From: Aurelia coerulea | Taxonomy: Eukaryota; Cnidaria; Scyphozoa; Semaeostomeae; Ulmaridae | DNA length: 64,000 nucleotides | Direction: 5' to 3' | Assembly (NCBI GenBank): GCA_039566865.1 | Contig: CM076960.1 | Coordinates: 16,784,501-16,848,500 of the forward strand | In this document: positions 54,513 through 64,000 of the stretch, piece after piece | Numbering within the stretch: position 1 is the stretch's first letter | Layout of the letters: each line of letters begins with the position of its first letter | Made by a program: the position numbers and the translations under genes | Notes under the pieces: model-generated | Told to the model about the DNA's origin: nothing | The model's input: only the letters and a program-made list of their open reading frames with translations | Database searches by the model: none

Positions 54513-56040
54513 AATTTCATTTCATTTCATTTCATTTTAAAATTGTTTACCCAGGGTACAAATTCAGTATAAATACTGTTTTACAATTGGCCCTGCAAAA
54601 AATTACTTACAAAATTAAAGAATTATATACTACAAAATTTACAATAAAAAGAGCGGAATACGTCAAAATTAAAGATATATTAATTTACAGCGATACACCT
54701 CCATATATAAAAGGTTTATTTTTCATTGATTTTGGACTTGAAGGCATTGATTGAGGGAGCCATCTTTGTATCCAAATCAAGACTGTTCCAGAGACTGGCC
54801 CCACGATAAGCAAAGGATTTTTGGCCATTGCCAGTTCTCAACATGGGTATTGCAAGGTTTGTTTTAGAGTTTCTTAACTCTCTTGGATGTACCTCGGACG
54901 ATCTCACGAAGAGATCGCTAAGATATTGAGGTGCAAGAGAGTTAAGAGATTTGTAAACCATAGAACCTGTTTCTTTATTTATCAGCTTTTGTACAGATGG
55001 CCAACCAAGTCTCTGGAGCAAAGGAGCTGCAGATGCATCGAAAGGGCTATTTGTTACTATTCTGGCTGCTTTATTCTGTAATTTTTGAAGCACGTCTAGC
55101 TTTGAAGCACCACAAGAGCCCCAGACAGAACAACAGTAGCTGAAATGTGGCTCCGTGATGCTTCTATATAAATTTATCAAAGTGTCAGTTTGAACAAAAT
55201 TTTTTGCATACTTCAATAGGCCAATAGCTCTGGAGATCTTCTTTTGAACCGCGCTTATATGACTTTCCCAGGTAAGGCAATTATCAATCATGACCCCGAG
55301 GTATTTTGTTTCGTTTACCAGGTTGATTTCCTCGCCCCCTACTTTGAAAGAAGGAAGTGTGCTAAGATTGTTTTTTAGTTTTTTAATTTTTGGCTTTGAA
55401 CCAATTATCATAGCCTGGGTTTTAACAACATTAAGGGAAAGCTTATTGCCTTGTAGCCACCTTTCAATGTACGACAGCTCCTCGTTGATTACTAGGTCCA
55501 GTTCCTCACTTTTATCAGAAGAATACGAAATTGCTGTGTCGTCGGCATACATGGTTGCCTTTGCTTTCTTTAGAGCAAATGGCAAGTCATTTATGTATAG
55601 TAGAAAAAGAAGAGGCCCTAGGCACGATCCCTGTGGCACTCCAATATCAATATTTTCAATGCTAGAAGTTGTGCCATTGACTCTGCAGTACTGCTTCCGA
55701 TTATCAAGATAAGAACTGAACCATTTGTGCGCAAGTCCAGTAATTCCATAAAATTGCATTTTATCTAAGAGTATTTGATGGTCAACCGTGTCGAATGCTT
55801 TCTTGAGATCTATAAAAATCATCGCAGTATACTTCCCACTGTCTATGTCAATGTACCAATCACTAGTTCCTTTTAGCAGACATGTCACAACCGAATGCAG
55901 AGAACGAAATCCTGACTGGTGAGACGCTAGGTACTTGTGCTTATCTAGGTACTGGTATAACTGATCATATATAACCTTTTCGAAGAGTCTTGAAACGACC
56001 GGTAGAACAGAAATAGGCCTGTAATTTGAACGGTCAATTA
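54513..56040 (-). mobile_element. 5'-truncated non-LTR retrotransposon (CR1/L2/jockey-like)
   Basis: Minus-strand element ending in an ATGAA-type tail (TTTCATTTCATTTCATTTCA on the plus strand at 54,515). Its 5' end is truncated inside the RT coding region at about 56,040, where the hAT tandem-repeat sequence resumes. Target bases GCGCTGA and TTATAGCAT flank it without a clear duplication. Confidence 0.85.
54716..56040 (-). CDS. non-LTR reverse transcriptase, N-terminally truncated
   Basis: Uninterrupted RT frame. The open frame extends to 56092, but the first 18 or so residues come from the hAT repeat, not the element. RT blocks in order: NYRPISVLP, FIDLKKAFDTVDH, GVPQGSCLGPLLF, the catalytic YADD, then KTKYLG-like NETKYLGVMID and a C-terminal GQKSFAYRGASLWNSL. 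The endonuclease domain and the start of RT are missing, so it cannot be autonomous. The frame is unbroken, so the insertion looks fairly recent. Confidence 0.9.
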
Positions 56041-56600
56041 TAGCATAACTGTCACAAACGATCAAGGTTTCCTTGTGGCCAAAGGCAAGCATGATATTGG
56101 GAGATGCATTCTAAGCCAAAGTAAAAGATCTTTCTTCAAAAATGTTTTTTTGTGCGCTGATTTATAGCATAACGGTCACAAAACGATAAAGGTTTCCTTG
56201 TCGCTAAAGGCAAGCATGACATTGGGAGATGCATTCTAAGCCAAAGCAAAGGGATCTGTCTTTCAAAAATTTTCCTTGTGCGCTGATTTATAGCATAACT
56301 GTCACAAACGATCAAGGTTTCCTTGTCGCTAAAGGCAAGTATGATATTGGGAGATGCATTCTAAACCAAAGTAAAGGCGTGGCCCCAAAAATTTTGCTAG
56401 GGGCATCCTCGTTCAATACCCCCACTTATACCCTGGCCACACCACTGCTTGCTATACTTTCAGTCGGTCCGAAAAAATTTAGTCGGTCCAAAGCATGTTG
56501 ACACCCCCCCAAACAAAATTTGAATGTGCGCCCCTGCCCCCAGATCCCCTCGTTGTAATCCCCCCACTTAATTTACCCTGGCCACGCCGCTGGACTGGGC

Positions 56601-57409
56601 CATTTCGAAGAGCTACCGTAGCATGTTTTCAGATGCAGGAATTTTAGCATGTTTTTACGTTGATTAAACAATAGCACAGCCGGGCTCTCAGGCAGAGCCC
56701 AACCTGATACGAAATTCAATACGGGATGGTCAAGTACGGTAAATTTTGTGACACCACCTTTGTCCTGAGAACAAAAATAAACCAACACGATTTTGACCAA
56801 GGTCCATGCCACACAAGTTAGTAAAAGCCACGTTTTGAGGACATAGCTGGTCACCACCAAATTACAGACCTTCTCGCAGTGTACACTGCATTCTTCCCTT
56901 ATTTTCTGGCCATCTTAGATTTTTCACAAACAATTTTAGTTAACGCATTTTCTCGTCACCTCTGTTCTTTTTGTTGCAGCAATCTTACCCAATTTTTGCA
57001 TTGAAAATAGAAATAGATACATTTCACATACAGCGGTGCTACATCTGTCCCAGATAACCAGATATTTAATGTACTGGAGTGATACATCTGTCTCAAAGAC
57101 TTCACCCAAAATAGCCAGATGTCCAATGATTTAATCCAAAAAAGCCAGAAAACTGGGCAAAATTTTCAAAACGACGGCACAAATCTTTTTTCCGTGGATT
57201 TGAAGGAATAAGCCAGAGAATATCTTCAAACAATTGCGATTTCAGCTTTGTTTGGCCATCAAGCAGAAAAACCAGTGCTGACATGTGCCAATACAACCAA
57301 TTTTTGGGACAAACCTTGCCCAATGACAAATTGTCCAAAAATATCGGGGGAAAAGCAAAATTCTCTGAAAGCAAAAAGACCAACTTCTGGAAACAGAGCT
57401 GGCCCCGAT
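56601..57409. other. intergenic, no gene seen
   Basis: No motif, splice pair or element terminus recognised. Confidence 0.35.
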
Positions 57410-57672
57410 TTCAGAGTACCAGGTATAAGGAACGGTATCGATTTTCACGATTTTGGTATAAGGAACGGTATCGATTTTCACGATTTTGGTTAAAGTATAA
57501 GATCGGATATACATTTTCGGAAAATTGGTATAAGGTCGGGTGTACTTTTTCGGAAAATTGGTATAAAGTCGGGTATGCTTTTTCGGAAAATTGGTATAAG
57601 GAACGGGTATGTTTTTGAAGCTTCGATGGCACGTCCCCGACCAAAACCTGGTCAAGTAACCCCCCCCCCCGG
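57410..57672. repeat. minisatellite of GGTATAAGGAACGG units
   Basis: Six or so 35-37 bp units (GGTATAAGGAACGGTATCGA, or the variant with TTTTTCGGAAAATTGGTATA), ending at a C-run and CCCGGGA. Open frames on both strands here are repeat artefacts. Confidence 0.85.
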
Positions 57673-57768
57673 GACCGAATGTGTCGTTTGATAATTCTTT
57701 TTAGCGGTGCACATCAAAAGTGCTTGATCCATTCAGCCCTAGGGATTCCGTGACCATGCCCTACTTGA

Positions 57769-57785
57769 TTATTATTATTATTATA
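57769..57785. repeat. ATT microsatellite
   Basis: Five ATT/TTA units. Confidence 0.7.
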
Positions 57786-58145
57786 ACATTATTTACAGTT
57801 GGTTAAAAAAAACTGATAGTTCAAAATTGAACTAATTAAGACCAACTATTTACACAAAAAGGAATACTAATTACAATGAATAGATAAATACATGATTATA
57901 ATACAGAAATATTTCTGGTGAAATTCCCACGGACTCTTTATCTACATATTTTCTACATATGATGACTCTCGTTACTCATATGCTGTTGATTCATTTATCA
58001 AATCCGGCACGTTCTGGCATCATGGCGATTGTAAATAAACAAAAATTGAAACGAATACATTGTATGATGAAAAGAAATGGATTGTGATCACTGCTTACCG
58101 CAATTTCCTTTACATTTCGTGCATTCTAGGAAATTGATTCCGTAT

Positions 58146-59300
58146 TACTGCAGATGAATTGTAAATTTTCAGCTGAAAACTAATCAACATTGGAACCTTC
58201 TTGGTTTTTTTTATACTTTATTTACCGTTGGATACATATTATAGCTTAATAAATAAATAAATACAGTCAAAGCTAATTGCTAAGCTGATTGGTATGTACT
58301 AGGTGCATAATTTACTGCAGATGAATTGTAAATTTTCAGCTGAAAATTAATCAACATTGGACCCCTCTTCGTTTTGTTTATACTTTATTTACCATTAGAT
58401 ATACATATTCTACTAGCTTAATGAATAAATACAGTCAAAGCTAATTGCTAAGCTGATTGGTATGTACTAGGTGCATAATTTACTGCAGATGAATTGTAAA
58501 TTTTCAGCTGAACACAAATCAACATTGGAGCCCTTTTCGTTTTTTTTATACTTTATTTACCGTTGGATACATATTCTAGCTTAATAAATAAATAAATACA
58601 ATCAAAGCTAATTGCTAAGCTGATTGGTATGTACTAGGTGCATAATTTACTGCAGATGAATTGTAAATTTTCAGCTGAAAATTAATCAACATTGGACCCC
58701 TCTTCGTTTTGTTTATACTTTATTTACCGTTAGATATACATATTCTACTAGCTTAATGAATAAATACAGTCAAAGCTAATTGCTAAGCTGATTGGTATGT
58801 ACTAGGTGCATAATTTACTGCAGATGAATTGTAAATTTTCAGCTGAAAATTAATCAACATTGGACCCCTCTTCGTTTTGTTTATACTTTATTTACCGTTA
58901 GATATACATATTCTACTAGCTTAATGAATAAATACAGTCAAAGCTAATTGCTAGGCTAATTGGTATATACTGGATGCATAATTGACTGCAGATGAATTGT
59001 AAATTTTCAACTGAAAACTAATCAACATTGGAGCCCTCTTCGTTTTTTTTATGCTTTATTTACCGTTGGATACATATTATAGCTTAATAAATAAATACAA
59101 TCAAAGCTAATTGCTAGGCTAATTGGTATATACTGGATGCATAATTGACTGCAGATGAATTGTAAATTTTCAACTGAAAACTAATCAACATTGGAGCCCT
59201 CTTCGTTTTTTTTATGCTTTATTTACCGTTGGATACATATTATAGCTTAATAAATAAATACAATCAAAGCTAATTGCTAAGCTAATTGGTATATACTGGG
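58146..59300. repeat. satellite array, about 167-bp unit, seven copies
   Basis: Units start at 58146, 58311, 58479, 58646, 58814, 58982 and 59145 (spacing 163-168) with TACTGCAGATGAATTGTAAA; TTTATTTACCGTT and CAAAGCTAATTGCTAAGCTG are invariant blocks. Higher similarity among units 2, 4 and 5 and between units 6 and 7 suggests pairwise amplification. Confidence 0.9.
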
Positions 59301-59306
59301 TGCACA

Positions 59307-59925
59307 AACAAGGACAGATAATGTTACAATAGGACTCGCTACTTTTTATTGACACTTAGATACAAAGCAATTTGTGATTGCAGACAAAGGGAATTCCATG
59401 CTCGGTTGGTCAAGACATAAACAAAAACAAAGCAAGCCGCAAAAATTGCCGTGAAACTCGGGTCGCTAGCGCGCTCGTTGTGCATTCCAAAAATGGTTTT
59501 TAAGAGCAAATATTAGCACATATCGAAAGAAGAAGGATATAGCTAAACTTCTGCCTCGGGCATTTTATCTATTTTGTGCAGGAGCCAATTGGAAGGGTCT
59601 TCAAATTCTCTTACTTTTTAGGTGTAATTAAAACACTTACTGCTCAGCTTCTGTACGAAAAGAATAAAATGCCCGAGGCAGAAGTATAGATGTGTCCTTC
59701 TTCTTTCGATATGTGCTAATATTTGCTCTTAAAAACCATTTCTGGAATGCACAACGAGCGCGCTAGCGACCCGGGTTTCAGGGCAATTTTTGCGGCTTGC
59801 TTTGTTTTTGTTTATGTCTTGACCAACCGAGCATGGAATTCCCTTTGTCTGCAATCACAAATTGCTTTGTATCTAGGTGTCAATGAAAAATAGCGAGTTC
59901 TATTGTAACATTATCTGTCCTTGTT
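59307..59925. mobile_element. foldback element FB4
   Basis: Long inverted arms starting AACAAGGACAGATAATGTTA, with perfect 9-bp duplication GGGTGCACA (59298-59306, 59926-59934). Inserted exactly at the end of the last satellite unit. Confidence 0.88.
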
Positions 59926-60248
59926 GGGTGCACAATTTTGCAGGGGAGTAACAAGGGTGAATTTTGTATAACAAAAGATTCAGGTCTCCCGAAAGACAAA
60001 ACGATTTGCCTGTCTAAAGAATAGATTTCACACCTCTGAGTTCACTCAATCAAATCATAACCACTCTCCGTCGCAGAGGCTGTTTGTTGGAAAACGAACT
60101 TTCAGAACTGCGAAGGAGCCAAAGAAGCACACAGCGCGCCTCTGCCAAAAAACGTGCGTGAATCGACATTAATTTGCGTGAATCGACATTTTAACCATAG
60201 AAATTTTAACAACACCAACAACATAGCAACAAGTGGTGAACCAGAAAA

Positions 60249-60289
60249 ATGGCGGAAATGGAGATGACTTTGAACGACTATAAAATCAG
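60249..60289 (+). CDS. candidate first coding exon, unknown gene
   Basis: ATG in good context (AAAATGG) encodes MAEMEMTLNDYKI and then a split codon before GTAGGT. The stretch upstream is less repeat-like than its surroundings and holds the repeated GCGTGAATCGACATT. I do not recognise the protein and found no convincing second exon before 64,000. May be a real gene start running out of the window, or chance. Confidence 0.33.
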
Positions 60290-61260
60290 GTAGGTACTTT
60301 GCATTCACAGTTTTTAAGGGAGCTACTTTTCAACTGTTCATTGATTGAATAATAGTGGTTTTGTTGTTGTTTCTTTGTGCATGGCAAGCCAAGAAGAGGG
60401 GAGGGAAGGGGCTGCAGAAATGGCAGCCGGGACGGGACTTGCTGCAATAAAAACATAGGCCTAGACTGAAGACTTCTCAGCAGTGAGACAGATTCATTGA
60501 CTCCATTTCGAGAGATCCTTCGGAAGTCATTTCTTTTAGTATACAATTGGTAATCTACATATGTGGTACTATAAATAACATTCATTGAAAAATTAACCAG
60601 TATAGGAATCCCACAGTAGGATTTAGAACACACCTTTTCGTACTCATGATTTGCAAATTGGATCAAATAAAAACTTTTGTTCGTGTCTCATCTCCGTGCA
60701 ATTTTTTGGTAAGCTGTGTTGTGTACGCATTCTGTGTCTGTGAGAAGACTGTCAGAAAATCTATCTCGGTGCATGGTTCTAAAACGTTGCTTCAGACCAT
60801 CATTCCTCAGATAATACGGCTTTATTTCTGATAACTTTTCAAATCAAACTTTACACGCAGTTTTGTTATTGATGTAGGCCGAGTGTATTATGCGTTCCGC
60901 CATTACTGAAAACATGCGTTGTTGGGCATGCCGAAGCAGCAACAACAACAGTTAAGGATTTTTTGGCAGAGGCTGAACTCGCGCTCGCTTTTTTGGCGCC
61001 CTCGCAGTTTCGATCAAATATTGTGAAAATGATATTTCTGGGTTCTTTAGAGGCAATCCTGGCCTCAATTTGCATTGTTTCAGGATCTTTTATGTTCGTA
61101 TACAGATGTCAAGGTATAAAATGAGCTGATATTTTTGGGTTGTAATGAAGCTAAACTGATATTTTTGGGGTTCCTGAAAATTTCTCAGACTGACCCCCCC
61201 GTATGTGTATGTGCCGAGTGTCCCCCCTGGGCTTTTGGTTTACAAAATTCACCTTTGCTC
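60290..61260. other. possible first intron, no element recognised
   Basis: No exon with matching phase and homology could be supported here. No complete transposon termini either. Confidence 0.35.
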
Positions 61261-61264
61261 AGGG

Positions 61265-61440
61265 GAGTATGGAATCGTAATTTGTTTTATTACAGTAGTC
61301 TTTTGAAGATTTATATGTCGTTTGCATTTCTTTCTTCGGCAGGTATGTTATTCCAAATCTGACTACATCTGTAAGAAACCGTTTCAGTTCCATCAATAAC
61401 TGTGTTTGGTTCTCAAGTAGAAAATGCTTCATTTCTAACC
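61265..61440 (-). pseudogene. non-LTR or related RT C-terminal remnant
   Basis: Minus strand reads ETVSYRCSQIWNNIPAEER, the SYRxxQIWNxxP block seen after reverse transcriptases. Stops lie on both sides. Confidence 0.45.
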
Positions 61441-61690
61441 CGGGGGGGGGGGGGTACTTAGTATATTTGTCTGACGGGGATGTGCCGTTTTTAAGGGTAT
61501 CGTTTTCACCAATTTTTTCTAGCACAGGGTATCAAAATGAGGCAATTTTTCTAGAGCAGGTTGTCAAAACATGTCAAAGGGGAATATTTTGCTAGATCGG
61601 GTCGTTTTTCGGTCAAATTTCATGTTTTTGAGTATACTTTTCACCAATTTCATTGTAAAATTTTGTGTTTTTAGAAGTTAATTCCCTTCC
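61439..61690. repeat. G-run headed degenerate repeat
   Basis: CCCGGGGGGG run, GGTACTTAGTA, then GGGTATCGTTTTCACC and TTTTTCTAG blocks, parallel to 1201-1480. Confidence 0.5.
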
Positions 61691-61741
61691 CTCCTTTCAT
61701 ATTCTGCCTTGATCCTAAAGGCCTAATAAATCGATCATGAG

Positions 61742-62018
61742 TTGATGATTGAACTGGAGCGGCTCAAGAAGTCTGTTGAGGAAAGAGTTTGTAAGAAATT
61801 TAAGAATAATGCTGTCGAAGATGAGATTCACTTTCTCTGTGAATGCCCTGCGTATGACGATTTAAGAAAGCTGTATTTCAACTTTGATATTAGAAACCCC
61901 CGGATTGATAGAACTGAACTTTTTAAGCAAGCATTTGCCGATGATAGTGCGGAAAATACAAGAGTTTCAGGAAAATATTTAAAAGAAGCATTCCATAGAC
62001 TTGGAGGCGAAATGGATA
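61742..62018 (+). pseudogene. retroelement ORF C-terminal remnant
   Basis: Reads KNNAVEDEIHFLCECPAYDD followed by an acidic/helical tail. The VEDExHFLxxCPxY pattern is found downstream of RT in many animal retroelements. Here the preceding cysteines are lost, and the reading frame runs into the pogo-like MITE inserted at 62019. Confidence 0.55.
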
Positions 62019-62953
62019 CACGTTTTTTTTATAAGAAACTTGGATCAGCACTTAGTACTAAAAGTTTCTTAATTTCGCATGAACATTTCAGTGTTTTAGT
62101 AGTAAAAGTTTCTTAATTAGTTTCTTATTTTTTGGGCCTAAAATTGCGGTATTGTTCGAAGTTGAGCCTTCTTCTCGAGAAAGGGCTTCCATTTTGCGTT
62201 GACATTGTCATCAAGAAGAAGCCATGCACATCAAGGCAAAAATTTACCAATTTTGCAGTTAAAAGTCAAGAAAAGACGAATGTACCTTTGTTAGAAAGAC
62301 ATAGAATAAGAGAGACACAAAGAAATAAAGTTGTAGAGTTTCTTAACTGTTCTTGAGCGTAGTACTAGAGTTTCTTAATTTTTTGGTCATCGTAGTACTA
62401 TGCGGTTATTAAACGATTTCGAGGTCCATGCTGGAAAATATTGGATCGCAGTTTGACGTACGGACCGAACGCAGTGAGGTCTGTACAATGAACTAAGGTC
62501 CAAATATTTTCCAGCATGGATCGAGTAATCGTTTAATAAAGGCTTTATTATATGGCAGAACCTTTTGAGAACGTTGTTTATAGTATCGTACGTTTCTGTC
62601 GTGTTTTTGATCCTGTGCATCACTGTAGTTGCTCGTTGCGACGTTAACTACATTGGCATTTTCTTCGTGTATAATTGCAAGTTCGTCTTCAAAGTTTACA
62701 GAAAAGAAATCTTCGATGAATAAGCTAAACTTTGGCTGACACTTGTTACGGCCTAAGCCTACACAAGAAGCTCCTCCCTTGTTGTTGATTTTAAGGCAAC
62801 GCCCGGTCCAATACGGCTTCGAACGAAAAATACGGCTTTTACGGACCGATCAAGAACCAATCGAATTGCTGCGTTGCCGGTCCGAGGAGCCGTATTTTCG
62901 AACGCCATATAATAATAGTTTCTTATAAACCAGTTTCTTATAAAAAAAACGTG
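62019..62953. mobile_element. pogo-like MITE P1, copy 2, interrupted
   Basis: Same termini (CACGTTTTTTTT, ATAAGAAACT) and TA flanks as 18525-18945. The arms match closely, but about 520 bp of foreign sequence is inserted at 62,401-62,920. Confidence 0.8.
62401..62920. mobile_element. insertion inside P1 copy 2
   Basis: Defined by comparison with the uninterrupted copy at 18525-18945 (the site GTAGTACTAGTTTC). It holds a strong inverted repeat (CCATGCTGGAAAATATT near 62,432 and its inverse near 62,501) and inverted TTATTATATGGC / GCCATATAATAA. Class not determined. Confidence 0.65.
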
Positions 62954-63231
62954 TATTCCACAACCAGCATCCTTTTAATTAATGTTAATGTATTACTATT
63001 ATTATAATTTATTGTTATTTTTCTGGTTACTGTTATCTTTACTGTTATCTTAGGTTAGTTTTTTTAAAGGAGCTCTGCTCACAAGTAGCGAGCATATTTA
63101 TTCAAGCGACTCAAAGTTAAAACAAACAAGGGTTGTTTTGTTCCTTTCAAGCTGAAAGTTCTTCAGGAGCAGCATTTTGTCCAAAACAAAATCTGAGCAC
63201 TATTCTATTTTTGCAAGGGAGGAAGGGAATA

Positions 63232-63692
63232 CAGTAAAAACCCGCAGATAAGAACCTTGCATTTTGAAATCACCCTGTTTAGGTTCTTATGCATATGATA
63301 CTATTCTTGAAAACAGGATGCAAGGTTCTTAAATAGGTTCTTATCAAAAGAGTTAATTGCAGATCTTTGGGAATTTAGGCCAAATATAAGAAAACAACGT
63401 TTTCACATACACACTATCATGACACAATTTATAAAGAACAACCTTATCTACCTAGCCTTATCTGTATCAAATCCATTCATACAAGGAATTTTTACACATG
63501 CTTTGTATCTACTTAAGTATTTGGTTAAATTTCTTTAAAAACTCTTATCGCATATTACCAACCAATAGTTTACATGTAACTTTTTTTAGATAAGAACCTT
63601 CCTTGAATTTCAGGATGAATAGGTTCTTCTGTAATGGGGTAAAATTAGAACATTTTAGGCCTTAGGTTCTTATAAGTGGGTGGTTTTTACTG
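63232..63692. mobile_element. pogo-like MITE P3
   Basis: Termini CAGTAAAAACCCGCAGATAA, then GAACCTT, and the inverse, with TA on both sides. AGGTTCTTA words repeat inside. Confidence 0.85.
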
Positions 63693-64000
63693 TATTCAGT
63701 TCCCTTGAAACGAAGTGTCCCCTTATCCTCCTTTCAGCGAATAGAAAACTACAAATTAAAAGTGCCACGCCACATTAGCATCTCTGTGCAACTTCAGGGC
63801 GTCAACAGTCGGCATTTACAACTTCCTACAGCAAACAATTTAATGAAAGAGAGCCGTGTTTCATATCTCATCTCATACCCTTGTCACCATATCGGGTTTA
63901 CGTTAAGTTCATCCAATCTTTGCAAAACTTGAAAATTAGAAGTGTAAATCTTATTGTCCCATTCTTTCAACTGAACTAATATGGTTCCAGAGAGAGCATT

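Larger units (their letters stand above)
54314..56395. repeat. 125-bp tandem repeats, split by a retroelement
   Basis: Units start GGCAAGCATGATATTGGGAG at 54314, 54438, 56084, 56209 and 56334 (spacing 124-125 bp). The non-LTR insertion separates the second and third units. Similar units occur singly near 53,805, 4,983 and 5,104. Confidence 0.85.
53891..56536. mobile_element. hAT element H2, nested in H1
   Basis: Termini CAGGGGCGCACATT and AATGTGCGCCCCTG, with perfect 8-bp duplication CCCCCAGA (53883-53890, 56537-56544). Subterminal AGTCGGTCC words recur at both ends. It contains another H1-type right end (near 56,450), 125-bp tandem repeats and the RT element. Confidence 0.9.
53535..56592. 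mobile_element. hAT element H1 (outer)
   Basis: Termini CAGTGGCGTGGCCACGGGGG and TGGCCACGCCGCTG, with perfect 8-bp duplication GACTGGGC (53527-53534, 56593-56600). Same family as 4827-5237. No hAT transposase; most of its length is a second hAT element. Confidence 0.9.

Noticed and set aside
57242..57655. Overlapping open frames of 110-137 codons on both strands
   Set aside because: Products of a 35-37 bp minisatellite without stops; repeated peptide only.
1..64000. CRISPR array, operon, phage or bacterial features
   Set aside because: Introns, SINE, satellites and eukaryotic transposons throughout; tandem repeats here lack CRISPR repeat-spacer structure.

Overview
The window is about 64 kb of AT-rich animal nuclear DNA. 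The evidence for this is GT-AG introns, a spliced RNA polymerase III subunit gene, a tRNA-derived SINE, TTAGGG repeats, non-LTR retrotransposon remnants and many classes of DNA transposon. The repeat mix suggests an invertebrate, probably marine, but the sequence alone does not fix the phylum. It does not look like bacterial, phage or organelle DNA.

The one host gene I can name is POLR3D (RPC4, the Rpc53 homologue), on the + strand from about 9.45 kb to 37,709. Thirteen exons (10,859-37,709) join in phase across GT-AG introns. A further candidate first exon at 9,450-9,507 would give a 396-residue protein, against 398 in human. The coding sequence is about 1.2 kb spread over about 28 kb, and nearly all the excess is transposons in the introns.

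Region by region. 1-2.8 kb: old repeat debris and an hAT-like element. 2,798-7,251: a Helitron on the minus strand carrying two nested terminal-inverted-repeat elements. 7,989-9,082: a PIF/Harbinger-like element. 9.4-37.7 kb: POLR3D, with intronic mariner-like, pogo-like, Mutator-like and TTAA-type MITEs, a tRNA-SINE, a truncated non-LTR element and, in the last intron, an apparently intact Mutator-like transposon (32,341-36,668) with a two-exon, 615-residue transposase. 37.8-47.6 kb: foldback elements, an interstitial TTAGGG block next to a hammerhead-like motif, mariner-like MITEs, an hAT MITE and short tandem repeats. 47,638-50,976: a second copy of the Helitron in the opposite orientation. 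53,535-56,592: an hAT element containing another hAT element, which contains 125-bp tandem repeats and a truncated reverse-transcriptase element. 57.4-59.9 kb: minisatellites, a roughly 167-bp satellite and a foldback element. 60.2 kb: a possible first exon of an unidentified gene. 61.2-64 kb: retroelement remnants and pogo-like MITEs.

The least ordinary signals are the following: (1) the two TC...CTAG Helitrons facing each other across POLR3D; (2) inverted copies of one 526-bp MITE family flanking POLR3D exons 12-13, which could drive exon circularisation; (3) a readable order of nested insertions, with target-site duplications at several levels; (4) a 306-bp element built almost wholly of CAAGG-type repeats; (5) a TTAGGG array abutting a hammerhead-like core. 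Everything functional is inferred by reading; no search or folding was run.
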